From the NCBI GenBank assembly GCA_910578215.1, contig CAJTPH010000004.1:61324-125323 (forward strand): a DNA stretch of 64,000 bases, written 5' to 3'. Position 1 is the first letter of the stretch; the number at the start of each line of letters is the position of its first letter. Source of the DNA: an uncultured Acetatifactor sp. (GTDB lineage: Bacteria > Bacillota > Clostridia > Lachnospirales > Lachnospiraceae). A program made the translations under genes and the position numbers. Positions 8,939-17,793 of the stretch are shown here, one piece after another. Below the pieces are notes generated by a model that made no database searches, was not told the origin of the DNA, and worked only from the letters and a program-made list of their open reading frames with translations.

Positions 8939-10042
8939 TCAGCGCACATTCAGATACTTCTCCACCGCCCTCACCCGGGACCTTTCTCCTCTGTCCAGGG
9001 TAATCTCCCGCAGGGCCTTTGCTCTGCCCTCCCTGCGGGTGCGCAGATGAACGGCTGTGGCCACTCCGAAGCTGACCAGCAGAAACGCATAAAAGCTGAT
9101 GCCCCTGGATACCAGCATTGCCGGCGTTACCAGCTCCGCGCCGAATACCGCCGCAAAGGCTTTTACAAAACCGCCCTCCGCCGGTCCCACCGCCCCCGGC
9201 AGCGGCAGATTGCACACCGCCAGCGTAAGCAGCGCCTGAAGCCCTGCCATCTGCAGCCATCCCGTTCCGTTCAGGCCAAACGCACGATATACCGTCCAGG
9301 GCACGGAAAACAGCAGCCCCTGCTGCAGCAGGCAAAGCAAAAGCACCCTTACCGCCAGCCCCGGGTTGCGCTTCACACAGCCCGCTCCCGAGCTGTATTC
9401 CTGCAGAAGCTTTTCCACCCTGGCTTCGGCAGCCCCGGGATCGCGCAGAATGCCCAGCCGGGAAAACAGCCCAAGCGCGGCATGGCAGATCCTTCTTACC
9501 GGCCCCGGCAGAAACATAAGCATCAGCATGCCCAGCGTCAAAAGCAGCATCATGGCCGCACCATAAAGCAGCAAAAGCCCCAACCCGCCGTCTGCCGCCC
9601 CACGGACCGAGGGAAGAAACAGCCATGAGCAGACGCCCCAAAGCAGTGCGGCAACCTGATAGCAGGATGCGATCAGCATCATATTCAACGCCCCGTGCGC
9701 CACCGGTACCCCGTCCCTGTTCATATAATAGATCTGCGCCGGCTGCCCTCCCGTTGCGGAGGGCGTTATGGAGCTGACATAAAATCCCACGAAGGAATAG
9801 CCCAGACAATGACGCCATGAAACCCGGTGCCCCAAGCGTCTCAGTATCTGCCATGAGCACAGGGCCTCGCAGCCCACATAGCCCAGCATCATGGCAAGCC
9901 CCGGAAGCAGCAGCCATGGATTCAAAAGCTTTAGATTTTCCCAAAGAACGCTTACCGGCTGACCCTTCAGCAATATTCCGCATGTAACCGCCATCAGAGC
10001 CGCCATCAGCAATATTCCCAATATCTTTTTCTTTCCCTGCAT
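8939..10042 (-). CDS. Lysylphosphatidylglycerol synthase-type (UPF0104) integral membrane protein
   Basis: A multi-span membrane protein (~367 aa) of the LPG_synthase_TM/YbhN group. These act as lipid flippases or as the membrane half of aminoacyl-lipid synthases; this one has no aminoacyl-transferase domain. Visible: TM1 at the N-terminus (ILGILLMAALMAVTCGILL), the family stretch SITPSATGGQPAQIYYM and later GAVGPAEGGFVKAFAAVFG. The start is the second of two adjacent ATGs (10045, 10042), 7 nt after AGGAGG (10050-10055). It overlaps the upstream glycosyltransferase stop, so the two are coupled and probably handle the same glycolipid. Confidence 0.8.
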   Translation of the reverse strand: MQGKKKILGILLMAALMAVTCGILLKGQPVSVLWENLKLLNPWLLLPGLAMMLGYVGCEALCSWQILRRLGHRVSWRHCLGYSFVGFYVSSITPSATGGQPAQIYYMNRDGVPVAHGALNMMLIASCYQVAALLWGVCSWLFLPSVRGAADGGLGLLLLYGAAMMLLLTLGMLMLMFLPGPVRRICHAALGLFSRLGILRDPGAAEARVEKLLQEYSSGAGCVKRNPGLAVRVLLLCLLQQGLLFSVPWTVYRAFGLNGTGWLQMAGLQALLTLAVCNLPLPGAVGPAEGGFVKAFAAVFGAELVTPAMLVSRGISFYAFLLVSFGVATAVHLRTRREGRAKALREITLDRGERSRVRAVEKYLNVR

Positions 10043-11145
10043 CATGCCACCTCCTGAGATACGGCGATTGCCTCCATCAGCTGATTGACCGCGTCCACCT
10101 CCAGCTGCCGCTTCACCCTTGCCATACGCGCTGCCGCCTGTGCAAGACGTCCCTCGTCCATCAGTATCTCTCTGATCTCCTGCGCACATTCCCCCTGCCC
10201 TGCGACCCAGCCTATCCCCTTATCCGCCAGCCACCTGGCATTATTGCATTCCTGGCAAAGGACAGGGGGCCACGAATAGATGGGAACCTGGGCAAAAATG
10301 CTTTCAAAGAGAGTGATGCCTCCCGGCTTCGTGACGATCATGTCCGCCTCCTCCAGATACTCCCATACCCGCTCCACATAGCCCAATACCTCAATGTTTT
10401 CCCAGCGGCCCTTTAACTGCCGAAAAAGCTTTTTATTACACCCAGTAATAATTGTGGTATGCGTGCCCGGTATACGATTCAGGGTTTCGTAAAAGCCTTC
10501 ATCCGTGGGCAAAAGCCCAAGTCCGCCGCCCATGACCAGAAGCTGCCTGCCGTTTTTTGACATCCTCTCCCTTGACAGGCTGCGGAATTCCTCCCTCACG
10601 GGAATTCCCGTAACGCAGATTCTTGCCGGCAAAACTCCCTTTTCCATCAGACTTTCCTTTACCTCAAGGCTGGGCACCAGATAGCAGTCCGTATTACGGT
10701 TGATCCATTCCGGGTGGGAAGAAACATCGGTAATGCAGGTGAACAACGGCAGATCCAGATAACAGTGCTCCTTTCTCGCCGCCTCCTCCTTCAGCCGCGA
10801 TACGATCTGGGCACACAGCGGATGAGTGGCAATTACCGCGTCAGGGCGATACCGCTCCAGAAGCTCCGCCAGCTTATCCAGAAACAGCCCCTCCAGGGGC
10901 GCCCGAGCATCGGCATGCCCCAGGGCAGTAAGCCTGTAGTAGGCATTAAACAGGCTTCTCCCGCGAGTGACCGCCAGATGAAAAAATTTATAAAATGCAC
11001 CGGAAGCATTGGGCAGTACATAGGTGGGAAGATCCTCCACCGTGACCACCGCGTCGGGAAATCTCCCAAGCAGCTGCTGCCGCAGAGACTGCGACGCGTT
11101 CCAGTGCCCCATGCCAAATTTTCCAGTGAGAATCAGGATTTTCAT
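10042..11145 (-). CDS. MGDG synthase/UgtP-type diacylglycerol glycosyltransferase
   Basis: A GT28-type (GT-B fold) glycosyltransferase that likely moves a sugar from a UDP-sugar to diacylglycerol at the membrane face. The N-terminus MKILILTGKFGMGHWNAS matches the MGDG_synth start (GxGH motif). The C-terminal nucleotide-sugar part contains VMGGGLGLLP and TKPGGITLFESI. The ATG at 11145 is chosen over a TTG at 11175 because AAAGGGG precedes it and the family begins there. Length ~367 aa is typical. The next gene is translationally coupled (overlap at 10042-10045). Confidence 0.85.
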   Translation of the reverse strand: MKILILTGKFGMGHWNASQSLRQQLLGRFPDAVVTVEDLPTYVLPNASGAFYKFFHLAVTRGRSLFNAYYRLTALGHADARAPLEGLFLDKLAELLERYRPDAVIATHPLCAQIVSRLKEEAARKEHCYLDLPLFTCITDVSSHPEWINRNTDCYLVPSLEVKESLMEKGVLPARICVTGIPVREEFRSLSRERMSKNGRQLLVMGGGLGLLPTDEGFYETLNRIPGTHTTIITGCNKKLFRQLKGRWENIEVLGYVERVWEYLEEADMIVTKPGGITLFESIFAQVPIYSWPPVLCQECNNARWLADKGIGWVAGQGECAQEIREILMDEGRLAQAAARMARVKRQLEVDAVNQLMEAIAVSQEVA

Positions 11146-11356
11146 TTTTATACCCCTTTGCGCTTTTCCTTTCAACCTTACTACAGCGCTATTATAGCTG
11201 TTTATTCTAAAAATAAATCAGGACAAAAACGAAAAAATTTATTAAGAATTTCAGAAAGAATGAATCGGTTTTTATTATATAAGATATGCCATCCGTACTT
11301 CATTTGACCCATTGCGGACACCGGGATAAACGCCCGGCATCCGCACCATATAAATC

Positions 11357-12241
11357 CTATTTTGTTCCGCTTATCAGCACCGTCGTCGCAATGCGAAACT
11401 CCCAGTTCTTCTCTCCCCTCTCATATTGGGTGATCTTCCTGTCATATCTGCGGTTAATCATGTCCAGCAGGGTCTGATACTCTGTCTGGCTGAGCCCGTC
11501 CGGCGCCATCCTGTACGCCTTCTCCACACTGCAAAGCTCCGACATTCTGTCATCGTTAATCTGCGCCCTTGCCGTTTCATCATCAACATTGTCACAATCC
11601 GGCGCATAATTTACCACAGCCATTGCGTCAATGGAAATATTATGAAAGCCCTGTGCCCCAAGATAGTCAAAATATCTTTCCGTCCGGTTCTCATAGCGTT
11701 TGACCCGGCTGTTGGGATTGCCGGAGGCTGCCGCCCAGACCTTATCAAACAATTCCTTTTCCTCACAGTCGTCAGTAGGTATCCACTCCTCAGGCTTTGC
11801 GCCCCGGTTGTATACATCCATAATGATCATTCTGCCACCGGGCTTCAGTACCCGATGCTGTTCACTCACAAACCTTCCGGGATCACAGAAATTGATCACG
11901 GTATGAGAATAGCAGACGTCAAAGGTATGATCCTCAAACGGAAGCTGAGCGGCATCCCCCGCAACAAAATCACACTTTAGATTCAATTCCCTTGTTTTTT
12001 CCCTGGCATAATCAATATGTCCTGTATCGAAATCCAAGCCTGTAATTTCCGCACCCGGGAACCGCTCCTTTAACCGGTGGCAGAGCAGACCGCCTGCGCA
12101 GCCTACCTCCAAAATCTTCATCCCGTCGCGCAGCTGCATGACATCTACCCACCTGTCCATATTTTTACGGTGGAATTTCAGTGCACGGGATAAATAAAGT
12201 TCCTCTGTTTTTTGTACATACTGCGACCAATAGGTATTCAT
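11357..12241 (-). CDS. Class I SAM-dependent methyltransferase
   Basis: A soluble methyltransferase (294 aa) with motif I ILEVGCAGG (near residue 45), an acidic ribose-binding residue in ITGLDFD, the DVCYSHTVINFC segment of motif II and a motif III-like PGGRMIIMDVY. This is the UbiE/Methyltransf_11 type. The substrate cannot be read from sequence. It stands alone on its strand between the glycolipid pair and the XRE regulator. Confidence 0.8.
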   Translation of the reverse strand: MNTYWSQYVQKTEELYLSRALKFHRKNMDRWVDVMQLRDGMKILEVGCAGGLLCHRLKERFPGAEITGLDFDTGHIDYAREKTRELNLKCDFVAGDAAQLPFEDHTFDVCYSHTVINFCDPGRFVSEQHRVLKPGGRMIIMDVYNRGAKPEEWIPTDDCEEKELFDKVWAAASGNPNSRVKRYENRTERYFDYLGAQGFHNISIDAMAVVNYAPDCDNVDDETARAQINDDRMSELCSVEKAYRMAPDGLSQTEYQTLLDMINRRYDRKITQYERGEKNWEFRIATTVLISGTK

Positions 12242-12355
12242 TTTTTTCTCCCTTCTGTCCCCTTCTGCGGGGCAATTACAGTAAACTCAGCTTCTGGATA
12301 AAAAAAGAACCGTGTCCATTATACAAAAAATTTGTATTTGAGTAAAGACATTCAC

Positions 12356-13063
12356 TCACCCCTCCGGATCGTAAAAAATATTATACTGATCCGAATAAAC
12401 GGTAAAAGACCCGTAATCCAGCATGAATGTCACATGTCCCATAATTTTTTTATTCTTCAGGGCATCCGCGCTCAACAGCGCCGCCGTACCGGTATCCAAT
12501 ATCTCCTTTGTCGCCAGAAGCTCCGTATATTCAACCATATTAGTACCGCCGGGTATATAATGTATGCTGATACTGACAGGCGCAGCTCCCTCCCACTGGA
12601 CCAGGATGCTTTCAATATGAGCCGCATTATACCACAAGGCTTCATCCCGGACTTCCTTTTGCCGGCTGTCATAAAAGCAGACGGATGTCACTCTGGGCTG
12701 CGTATCGGTCTTCTCTATGACCTCCGGCGCTGATACTACATATATTCCTATACATATCACGCCTAAAAGCAATACCGCCGCCGTAATCCATCCGCCCCAG
12801 ACGAAAAGCCTCTTTTTAAGGGCAGCCTTTTCTTCCCTGGGAAACTCTATTTCTATCCCAAGAGTTTCCTTCAAAATATCCCTGTTTGCCCCCTGGGGCA
12901 CTGAGTTATTGTTTTCCCACTTGGATACTGCCTGACGGGAAACCCCGCACATTTCAGCCAGCTCCTCCTGTGAATAATTCTTCCTTTCCCTTGCCTCCTT
13001 GATCTGTTCACCTAATGTCATCCTTTCCTCCATCCGTTCTCCTGATACCGTCCTTTCTTCCAT
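12356..13063 (-). CDS. XRE-family regulator with a membrane anchor
   Basis: The N-terminal helix-turn-helix (about residues 17-70; SQEELAEMCGVSRQAVSKWE) is a classic XRE DNA-binding domain. A single membrane segment follows (~102-122, WITAAVLLLGVICIGIYVV), then an outside domain of ~110 aa, so DNA binding may be tied to a signal at the cell surface. GAGGAGG 8 nt upstream supports the start at 13063. It is divergent from the bile salt hydrolase gene, with a strong palindrome between them (13120-13168), and may control itself and that gene; that link is inference. Confidence 0.8.
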   Translation of the reverse strand: MEERTVSGERMEERMTLGEQIKEARERKNYSQEELAEMCGVSRQAVSKWENNNSVPQGANRDILKETLGIEIEFPREEKAALKKRLFVWGGWITAAVLLLGVICIGIYVVSAPEVIEKTDTQPRVTSVCFYDSRQKEVRDEALWYNAAHIESILVQWEGAAPVSISIHYIPGGTNMVEYTELLATKEILDTGTAALLSADALKNKKIMGHVTFMLDYGSFTVYSDQYNIFYDPEG

Positions 13064-13119
13064 TTCGTATGCCTCCTCGGGTTTTGCTCATTTTCGTACA
13101 TGTACGGCTTTATTTTATA

Positions 13120-13168
13120 CGCAACCGCAGTTGCATTCCACCAATTATGCCGCAACTTTGCGGTTGCG
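13120..13168. promoter_or_regulatory. Nested palindrome in the divergent XRE/bsh promoter region
   Basis: CGCAACCGCA (13120-13129) pairs perfectly with TGCGGTTGCG (13159-13168). Inside, GTTGC (13130-13134) pairs with GCAAC (13152-13156). The structure sits between two divergent starts (13063 and 13266) and has no T run, so an operator or a leader hairpin is more likely than a terminator. Confidence 0.5.
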
Positions 13169-13265
13169 CTGACCCGGAACGCGATTTTATGTCCCGGAAT
13201 AGGATCGGCAATATCCGAATAAAATAGTAACAATGCTTAGAAAAAATTTATCAGGAGGTAATGTC

Positions 13266-14240
13266 ATGTGCACTGCAGCAACTTATGAGACAAAGGATTT
13301 TTATTTTGGGCGCACGCTGGATTATGAGATTTCCTATGGGGATGAAGTGACAATCACCCCCCGCAACTTTGTTTTTAATTTTCTCAGGGAAGGTTCCATG
13401 CACAATCACTATGCGATGATCGGCATGGCGCATGTGGAGGACAATTATCCTCTGTATTATGACGCGATTAACGAAAAGGGGCTTGGAATGGCAGGCTTGA
13501 ATTTTGTGGGAAACGCATTTTTCCCGGAGGAAAAAAGCGGTAAGCAAAATATTTCGCCCTTTGAGTTCATACCCTGGATTCTGGGACAGTGTGCCACAGT
13601 AGCAGAAGCGAAAGAAAAGCTGAAAAACATAAACCTCGTAAATATTGCCTTCAGCGAAAAGCTGCCCCTGGCACAGCTCCACTGGCTGATTGCCGGCCAT
13701 GGCCAGTCAATTACGGTGGAATCCACGGAAAGCGGGCTGCATGTCTACGATAATCTCACGGGCGTGCTGACAAACAACCCCTCCTTTAACGAGCAGATGT
13801 TTAATTTGAATAATTATATGTATTTATCCACCAAAGAACCCGAAAACCATTTCTGCAGCAAATTACCGCTACAGCCGTACAGCCGCGGAATGGGCGCTTT
13901 GGGGCTGCCGGGAGATCTCTCCTCCCAGTCCCGCTTTGTCAGGGCAGCCTTTGTAAAAATGAACTCCGTCTCCGGAACCACGGAGGAGGAAAGCGTCAGC
14001 CAGTTTTTCCACATCCTTGGCTCCGTGGAACAGCCAAAGGGCTGCTGTATCCTAAAGAACGGGAAATACGAGATGACCCTCTACACCTCCTGCTGTAACG
14101 CGGACAAGGGCATCTATTACTATACCACCTATGAAAACCATCAGATTACAGCCGTCAACATGTTTCACGAGCAATTAAATACAACCGGGCTGATACGGTA
14201 TTCCCCCAGCCGCAGGGAGCAGTTCAAAATGCAAAACTGA
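13266..14240 (+). CDS. bsh: Bile salt hydrolase (conjugated bile acid hydrolase, Ntn family)
   Basis: Cleaves the amide bond between bile acids and glycine or taurine. The start at 13266 gives MCTAATYETK, so Cys2 becomes the N-terminal nucleophile after Met removal; AGGAGGT lies 7 nt upstream. All active-site residues known from the C. perfringens enzyme are visible: C2, R16, D19, N83, N171 and R223, in family contexts GRTLDYE, LTNNPSF, NLNNY and GLPGDLSSQSRFVRAAF. At 324 aa it has the usual length. There is no signal peptide, as normal for this cytoplasmic enzyme. Penicillin V acylase is the main alternative, but the sequence fits BSH better. Confidence 0.9.
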   Translation: MCTAATYETKDFYFGRTLDYEISYGDEVTITPRNFVFNFLREGSMHNHYAMIGMAHVEDNYPLYYDAINEKGLGMAGLNFVGNAFFPEEKSGKQNISPFEFIPWILGQCATVAEAKEKLKNINLVNIAFSEKLPLAQLHWLIAGHGQSITVESTESGLHVYDNLTGVLTNNPSFNEQMFNLNNYMYLSTKEPENHFCSKLPLQPYSRGMGALGLPGDLSSQSRFVRAAFVKMNSVSGTTEEESVSQFFHILGSVEQPKGCCILKNGKYEMTLYTSCCNADKGIYYYTTYENHQITAVNMFHEQLNTTGLIRYSPSRREQFKMQN

Positions 14241-14271
14241 CCTCCCTGCGGCATCCGGTCCGAAGCCTGCT

Positions 14272-15408
14272 TCAGGGCAGCAGGCTCTGGTACAGCGCGG
14301 TCTGGTCCGCAATACACTGCATTGTAGTGCTGGAGCCGGCTGTCACACAGATATACTCCCTGCCGTTTATATCCACTCCAAGACTTGCCGCACAGCTGCC
14401 GGACTGTGTCACATAGCCCGTTTTTCCGCAGAGAATATCCCCGTGGGTATCCCTGTCCTCCATTCTGCGCAAAAACATGTTGGATTTCAAAAGCCCCTCC
14501 GGGTGCTGCTCCGTCTTCGCCGTATTATAGGTATGCGCCGAGAGCAGCTCCCGGCAGAACTCATTGTCCGACGCCGCCTTCAGAATCATCGCCATATCGT
14601 AAGCCGTGCTGTAATGTTCTTTATCGTACAGACCCACACAATTGGTAAAATGCGTGGTTTCGGACAGCCCAAGCTCCTCCAGCTTCTCGTTCATCAGCTC
14701 CACAAACGCCTCATGGGAGCCTGCCACATAGACGGCAAGCGCTACTGCGGCATCCGCTCCCGAGGGCAGTATGGTCCCGTAAAACAGGTCCCTTACAGGC
14801 ACCTGTTCATTCAATGCGAATCCCACAACGCTGCACTCATTGATATAGCAATAGTCGGTGATATCTATGGTAATGGGAACCGTATCGTCCAGCTGCTCCT
14901 CCCTCACATGCTCCGCCGCCACAAGCACCGTCAGCATCTTTGTCATGGAAGCAGGGTTCATCCGTACTCCGGAATCCTTCTGCGCCAGTATTTCCCCTTC
15001 CTCCAAATCAATAAAAATCCCGTACTTACTGACTATATCCTCGCTGAATCCCCTGGTGACCGCGCTGCTGTGCGCCTCATATATCACGGGAACGGGTTCC
15101 TCCGGAGGCAGCGGTTCCTCCACCTTCCTTTTCCCCTTCGCAAGGCCTGCGTACCCTGCCGCGTCTGCAATCGCCGTCTGCGCCGTACCCTGCCCTCCGG
15201 ACATCCCGGCAACGTCCTGCTGTCCGTTCCGGCTCCTGTCAGCCTGCCCTTTTATCGCGCTGCCTGTCCAGAAAATACATACCAGCAAAATTACCAGCCC
15301 CGCTGCCGGAATAAGCCTTCTATTAATAAATTCCATTCTGCGCTTCCTGCGCTTCATTTCCCGCAGGCGTCTCCGCCTGCGAAGACTGCGTTCTTCTTCT
15401 GTTTCCAT
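14272..15408 (-). CDS. D-alanyl-D-alanine carboxypeptidase, S11 family
   Basis: Trims the terminal D-Ala from peptidoglycan stem peptides at the outer membrane face. The N-terminus is very Arg/Lys rich (residues 9-31), followed by one membrane segment (~33-49) and a ~60-residue low-complexity linker. Catalytic motifs: S154-M-T-K157 (SxxK) and K329-T-G331. The middle SxN motif reads S216-G-A218, so the usual Asn is Ala. There is no C-terminal amphipathic anchor; anchoring is N-terminal, unlike classical DacA. It converges with bsh 31 bp away. Confidence 0.85.
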   Translation of the reverse strand: METEEERSLRRRRRLREMKRRKRRMEFINRRLIPAAGLVILLVCIFWTGSAIKGQADRSRNGQQDVAGMSGGQGTAQTAIADAAGYAGLAKGKRKVEEPLPPEEPVPVIYEAHSSAVTRGFSEDIVSKYGIFIDLEEGEILAQKDSGVRMNPASMTKMLTVLVAAEHVREEQLDDTVPITIDITDYCYINECSVVGFALNEQVPVRDLFYGTILPSGADAAVALAVYVAGSHEAFVELMNEKLEELGLSETTHFTNCVGLYDKEHYSTAYDMAMILKAASDNEFCRELLSAHTYNTAKTEQHPEGLLKSNMFLRRMEDRDTHGDILCGKTGYVTQSGSCAASLGVDINGREYICVTAGSSTTMQCIADQTALYQSLLP

Positions 15409-15478
15409 CTAACCCCCATCTGTACACTTCATATATGTAAACGTTAATTAAACCGTATTTTTTGCCGTGTCATTTATG

Positions 15479-16384
15479 TTACTGAATCCCAGACAGCCTT
15501 TGATATTCCTCCTCCGTAACCGGAATAACACCTCCATGCCGTTTCACGGTGACTCCCATATCAAACTCCGTATCGTCTAAAATCCTAAACTCCCCCGAGC
15601 CCAAATTTTCGGAAATTAGCGGCAGATAGCCCTTATGTGCAGCAAATCTGTCCACAATCAGGCACCATTCCTCTCTGTCGTTAAAACGGAAGATCTCCGG
15701 TCCCTCCACGCCAAACAGCCCGCTGAGGCTTTCGGACCGTATTTCACAAAAGTCCTCCGGATGCAGCGTCCTGCTGAAATCTATGCAGATATTCTTGACC
15801 GTCTCGTCCTTGGTATAACGGTAATAGCCCTCCTCCGTGCGTATAATGGTGCTGTCGATCACATGATTTTCCTTTTCCAAAAAAAGAAACGGCTCGGAAA
15901 AGCCCTTAAAATCCCTGGTGTATGAGGCATATATCCTCTGCTTTCCCTCCACCATGGACGCCCAGAATACCAGAATCGAATCCTTCTCCTCATCGTAAAC
16001 TGCCTCCGGCGCCCAGACGCAGCCTGCGCCGTCTATTCCCACAGTGTGCGCGGCGGGTCCTCTCCACTCCGTCAGATCGTCAGACTCCCACACCAATATG
16101 TCGCGGCTGCCGGAATACTGTGCCGCATGCCAGCCCTTCCCCGCCTCAATTCTCAGGTCCGTGGCAATCAGATAATATTTTGCATTGCCGTCTTTTCCCT
16201 CCCAGGGAGAGCGGATGATAAAGGGATCTCTTGCACCCTTTTCCCCGATCCCGCTGCGCAGGACCGCTTTCCCGCCGTTCAGCTCCTTCCAGTTCAAGCC
16301 GTCCCGGCTGAGAGAAAAGTAAATCTGCTCCCCATCCTTCTGCTCCCCTATAAAATGTACAAAGAGATACCCTGTATATGACAT
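15479..16384 (-). CDS. Glycoside hydrolase family 43-like protein
   Basis: A five-bladed propeller-type protein (301 aa) without signal peptide. The GARDPFII stretch carries the Asp expected near the family 43 active site. WAPEAVYDEEKDSILVFWAS and IDSTIIRTEEGYYRYTK resemble the blades that hold the other acidic residues. GH43 enzymes remove arabinose or xylose side chains; this one would act in the cytoplasm on imported oligosaccharides. It follows the kinase-like gene by 23 bp and is probably in one transcript with it. Confidence 0.75.
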   Translation of the reverse strand: MSYTGYLFVHFIGEQKDGEQIYFSLSRDGLNWKELNGGKAVLRSGIGEKGARDPFIIRSPWEGKDGNAKYYLIATDLRIEAGKGWHAAQYSGSRDILVWESDDLTEWRGPAAHTVGIDGAGCVWAPEAVYDEEKDSILVFWASMVEGKQRIYASYTRDFKGFSEPFLFLEKENHVIDSTIIRTEEGYYRYTKDETVKNICIDFSRTLHPEDFCEIRSESLSGLFGVEGPEIFRFNDREEWCLIVDRFAAHKGYLPLISENLGSGEFRILDDTEFDMGVTVKRHGGVIPVTEEEYQRLSGIQ

Positions 16385-16407
16385 TTTCTTTTTCCTCCCT
16401 TGATAGA

Positions 16408-17499
16408 TTAAACGACATTTTGCCCGTCAGCCGTCTTTTGCGGAATGACGATGCAGAAGCCGCTTCCCATGCCCTGTACGCTGACGCACAGATCCACGCC
16501 GTAATTCTTCTTCTGCGCGGAAACCTGCAGGGAAACGGAATCTCTGCCGGCAAATTTCATGGCATTATTCATAAGACACAAAATGGCTTTCCGAACCCTG
16601 TCGCTGTCCCCAACCAAAGCCTCCGGGACATTTTCATCGCAGTTCACAGAGATGTCCGGATTTCTACCCATATTCTGCGCGGCGATAATATCCCTGACAT
16701 CCGCAAGCATGGGAGCAAGATCATATGCCTCCTCCTCGGAAGCTCCTTTTCCGTTCCCGCCCTCCACATAGTCGGACATATCCTCCGCAGTCTCCCATAT
16801 CCGCCGCCCGGAGGCAAGAATGCTTTCCGCAGCCTCTCTCACCTCCCGGGGCAAATCCTCCTTTAAAATCAGCCCGCTCTTATCGCCAATCCTGTCCAGC
16901 GGCTCCTTAAGCGCGCGCAGATAACCGCACAGAAACCTGTCCTTGCCCCGCTCCGATTCCTGCAGGAATTCAACCAGCTCCCACATCCGTCTCTTTCTTT
17001 CAAGATTTTTCCTTATCATGGCCTTTTCCAGATAAAGCATCAGCGACAGGCAGAACAGCTGATAAAATATTCTCAGGAAACCATCCTGAGAGCTAAAATC
17101 ATAGGATTTTCTTACAAACAGATGATACAGAAACATCAGCGCCGTATCTGCCGCCCAAAGGCCCAGCAGCAGGCTGCTGTTGAACATTCCGATCATTGCA
17201 AGCATAATTGCAAACAAGGGAACCAGGATATCCATAGACAATACCATGACACCAAAGAACGTCATCGAAACCAGACCGGACACGGTCATAATCACCGCAC
17301 GGCTCGCAGAGCTGCCCTTTTTAAAACGGCACAGCCCCCAGCAGAATATGATTTCGGGAACCGTACCCAGCACTGTCGGAAAAACCGCCTCCGCAGAAAT
17401 TCCAGCCGCCAGAAATGCCAGCACCATGAAAGCATATACAAGCATGAACCTTCGTTCTGCTTCACTTTTATAAATAATTCCCCTTGTGGTTCTACTCAT
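16408..17499 (-). CDS. Degenerate membrane histidine kinase-like protein
   Basis: The start at 17499 follows AGGAGGG; several membrane helices fill residues ~15-165. The segment that normally reads SHEIRTPL is LRALKEPL here, so the phospho-accepting His is missing. In the ATPase part an N box is visible (CLMNNAMKFAG), but the G1 box is only CVSVQGMGSG and the protein ends before a G2 box. It therefore probably cannot autophosphorylate and may act as a sensor scaffold or be decaying. No response regulator gene is adjacent. A good promoter lies upstream (17582-17610). Confidence 0.65.
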   Translation of the reverse strand: MSRTTRGIIYKSEAERRFMLVYAFMVLAFLAAGISAEAVFPTVLGTVPEIIFCWGLCRFKKGSSASRAVIMTVSGLVSMTFFGVMVLSMDILVPLFAIMLAMIGMFNSSLLLGLWAADTALMFLYHLFVRKSYDFSSQDGFLRIFYQLFCLSLMLYLEKAMIRKNLERKRRMWELVEFLQESERGKDRFLCGYLRALKEPLDRIGDKSGLILKEDLPREVREAAESILASGRRIWETAEDMSDYVEGGNGKGASEEEAYDLAPMLADVRDIIAAQNMGRNPDISVNCDENVPEALVGDSDRVRKAILCLMNNAMKFAGRDSVSLQVSAQKKNYGVDLCVSVQGMGSGFCIVIPQKTADGQNVV

Positions 17500-17581
17500 C
17501 ACGTCCCTCCTAACGAAAAAAGCAAAAGTCACAGGAACGCGGCTGCCCGGAGCCTCCTGCAGGCTCTACAGCACCCATGAT

Positions 17582-17610
17582 ATTATACCAAGTTACTCTA
17601 TTATCCGCAA
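17582..17610 (-). promoter_or_regulatory. Sigma-A-type promoter for the kinase-like gene
   Basis: On the minus strand TTGCGG (17610-17605), a 17-bp spacer and TATAAT (17587-17582) with the extended TGG just before it. The distance to the start at 17499 is about 80 bp. Confidence 0.65.
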
Positions 17611-17726
17611 TCCTAAAGTCATACTTTTTCCTGCAGGTATAATAGGTATGACCTTTTGCCCCCGGGATCATGTTATTTTGTAATATTATCAAAAATATAA
17701 CTCCTTCAAAGCAATGATATACTTAC

Positions 17727-17761
17727 ATGCAAAAACAGGCGTGCACCGCCTGTTTTTGCAT
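17727..17761 (-). terminator. Strong terminator after the second lipoprotein gene
   Basis: A perfect 15-bp stem (17727-17741 with 17747-17761) and a 5-nt loop; each arm includes a five-base A or T run, giving a T run on both strands. It lies 33 bp beyond the stop of the minus-strand lipoprotein gene. Confidence 0.85.
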
Positions 17762-17793
17762 ACAGCATATCAGATGTAAACGAGTCCCCTATC

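Noticed and set aside
8877..9983. Long minus-strand frame of 368 codons overlapping the membrane protein gene
   Set aside because: It is a Gly/Ala/Arg-rich shadow of the 8939-10042 gene in another frame, with no family pattern or membrane logic.
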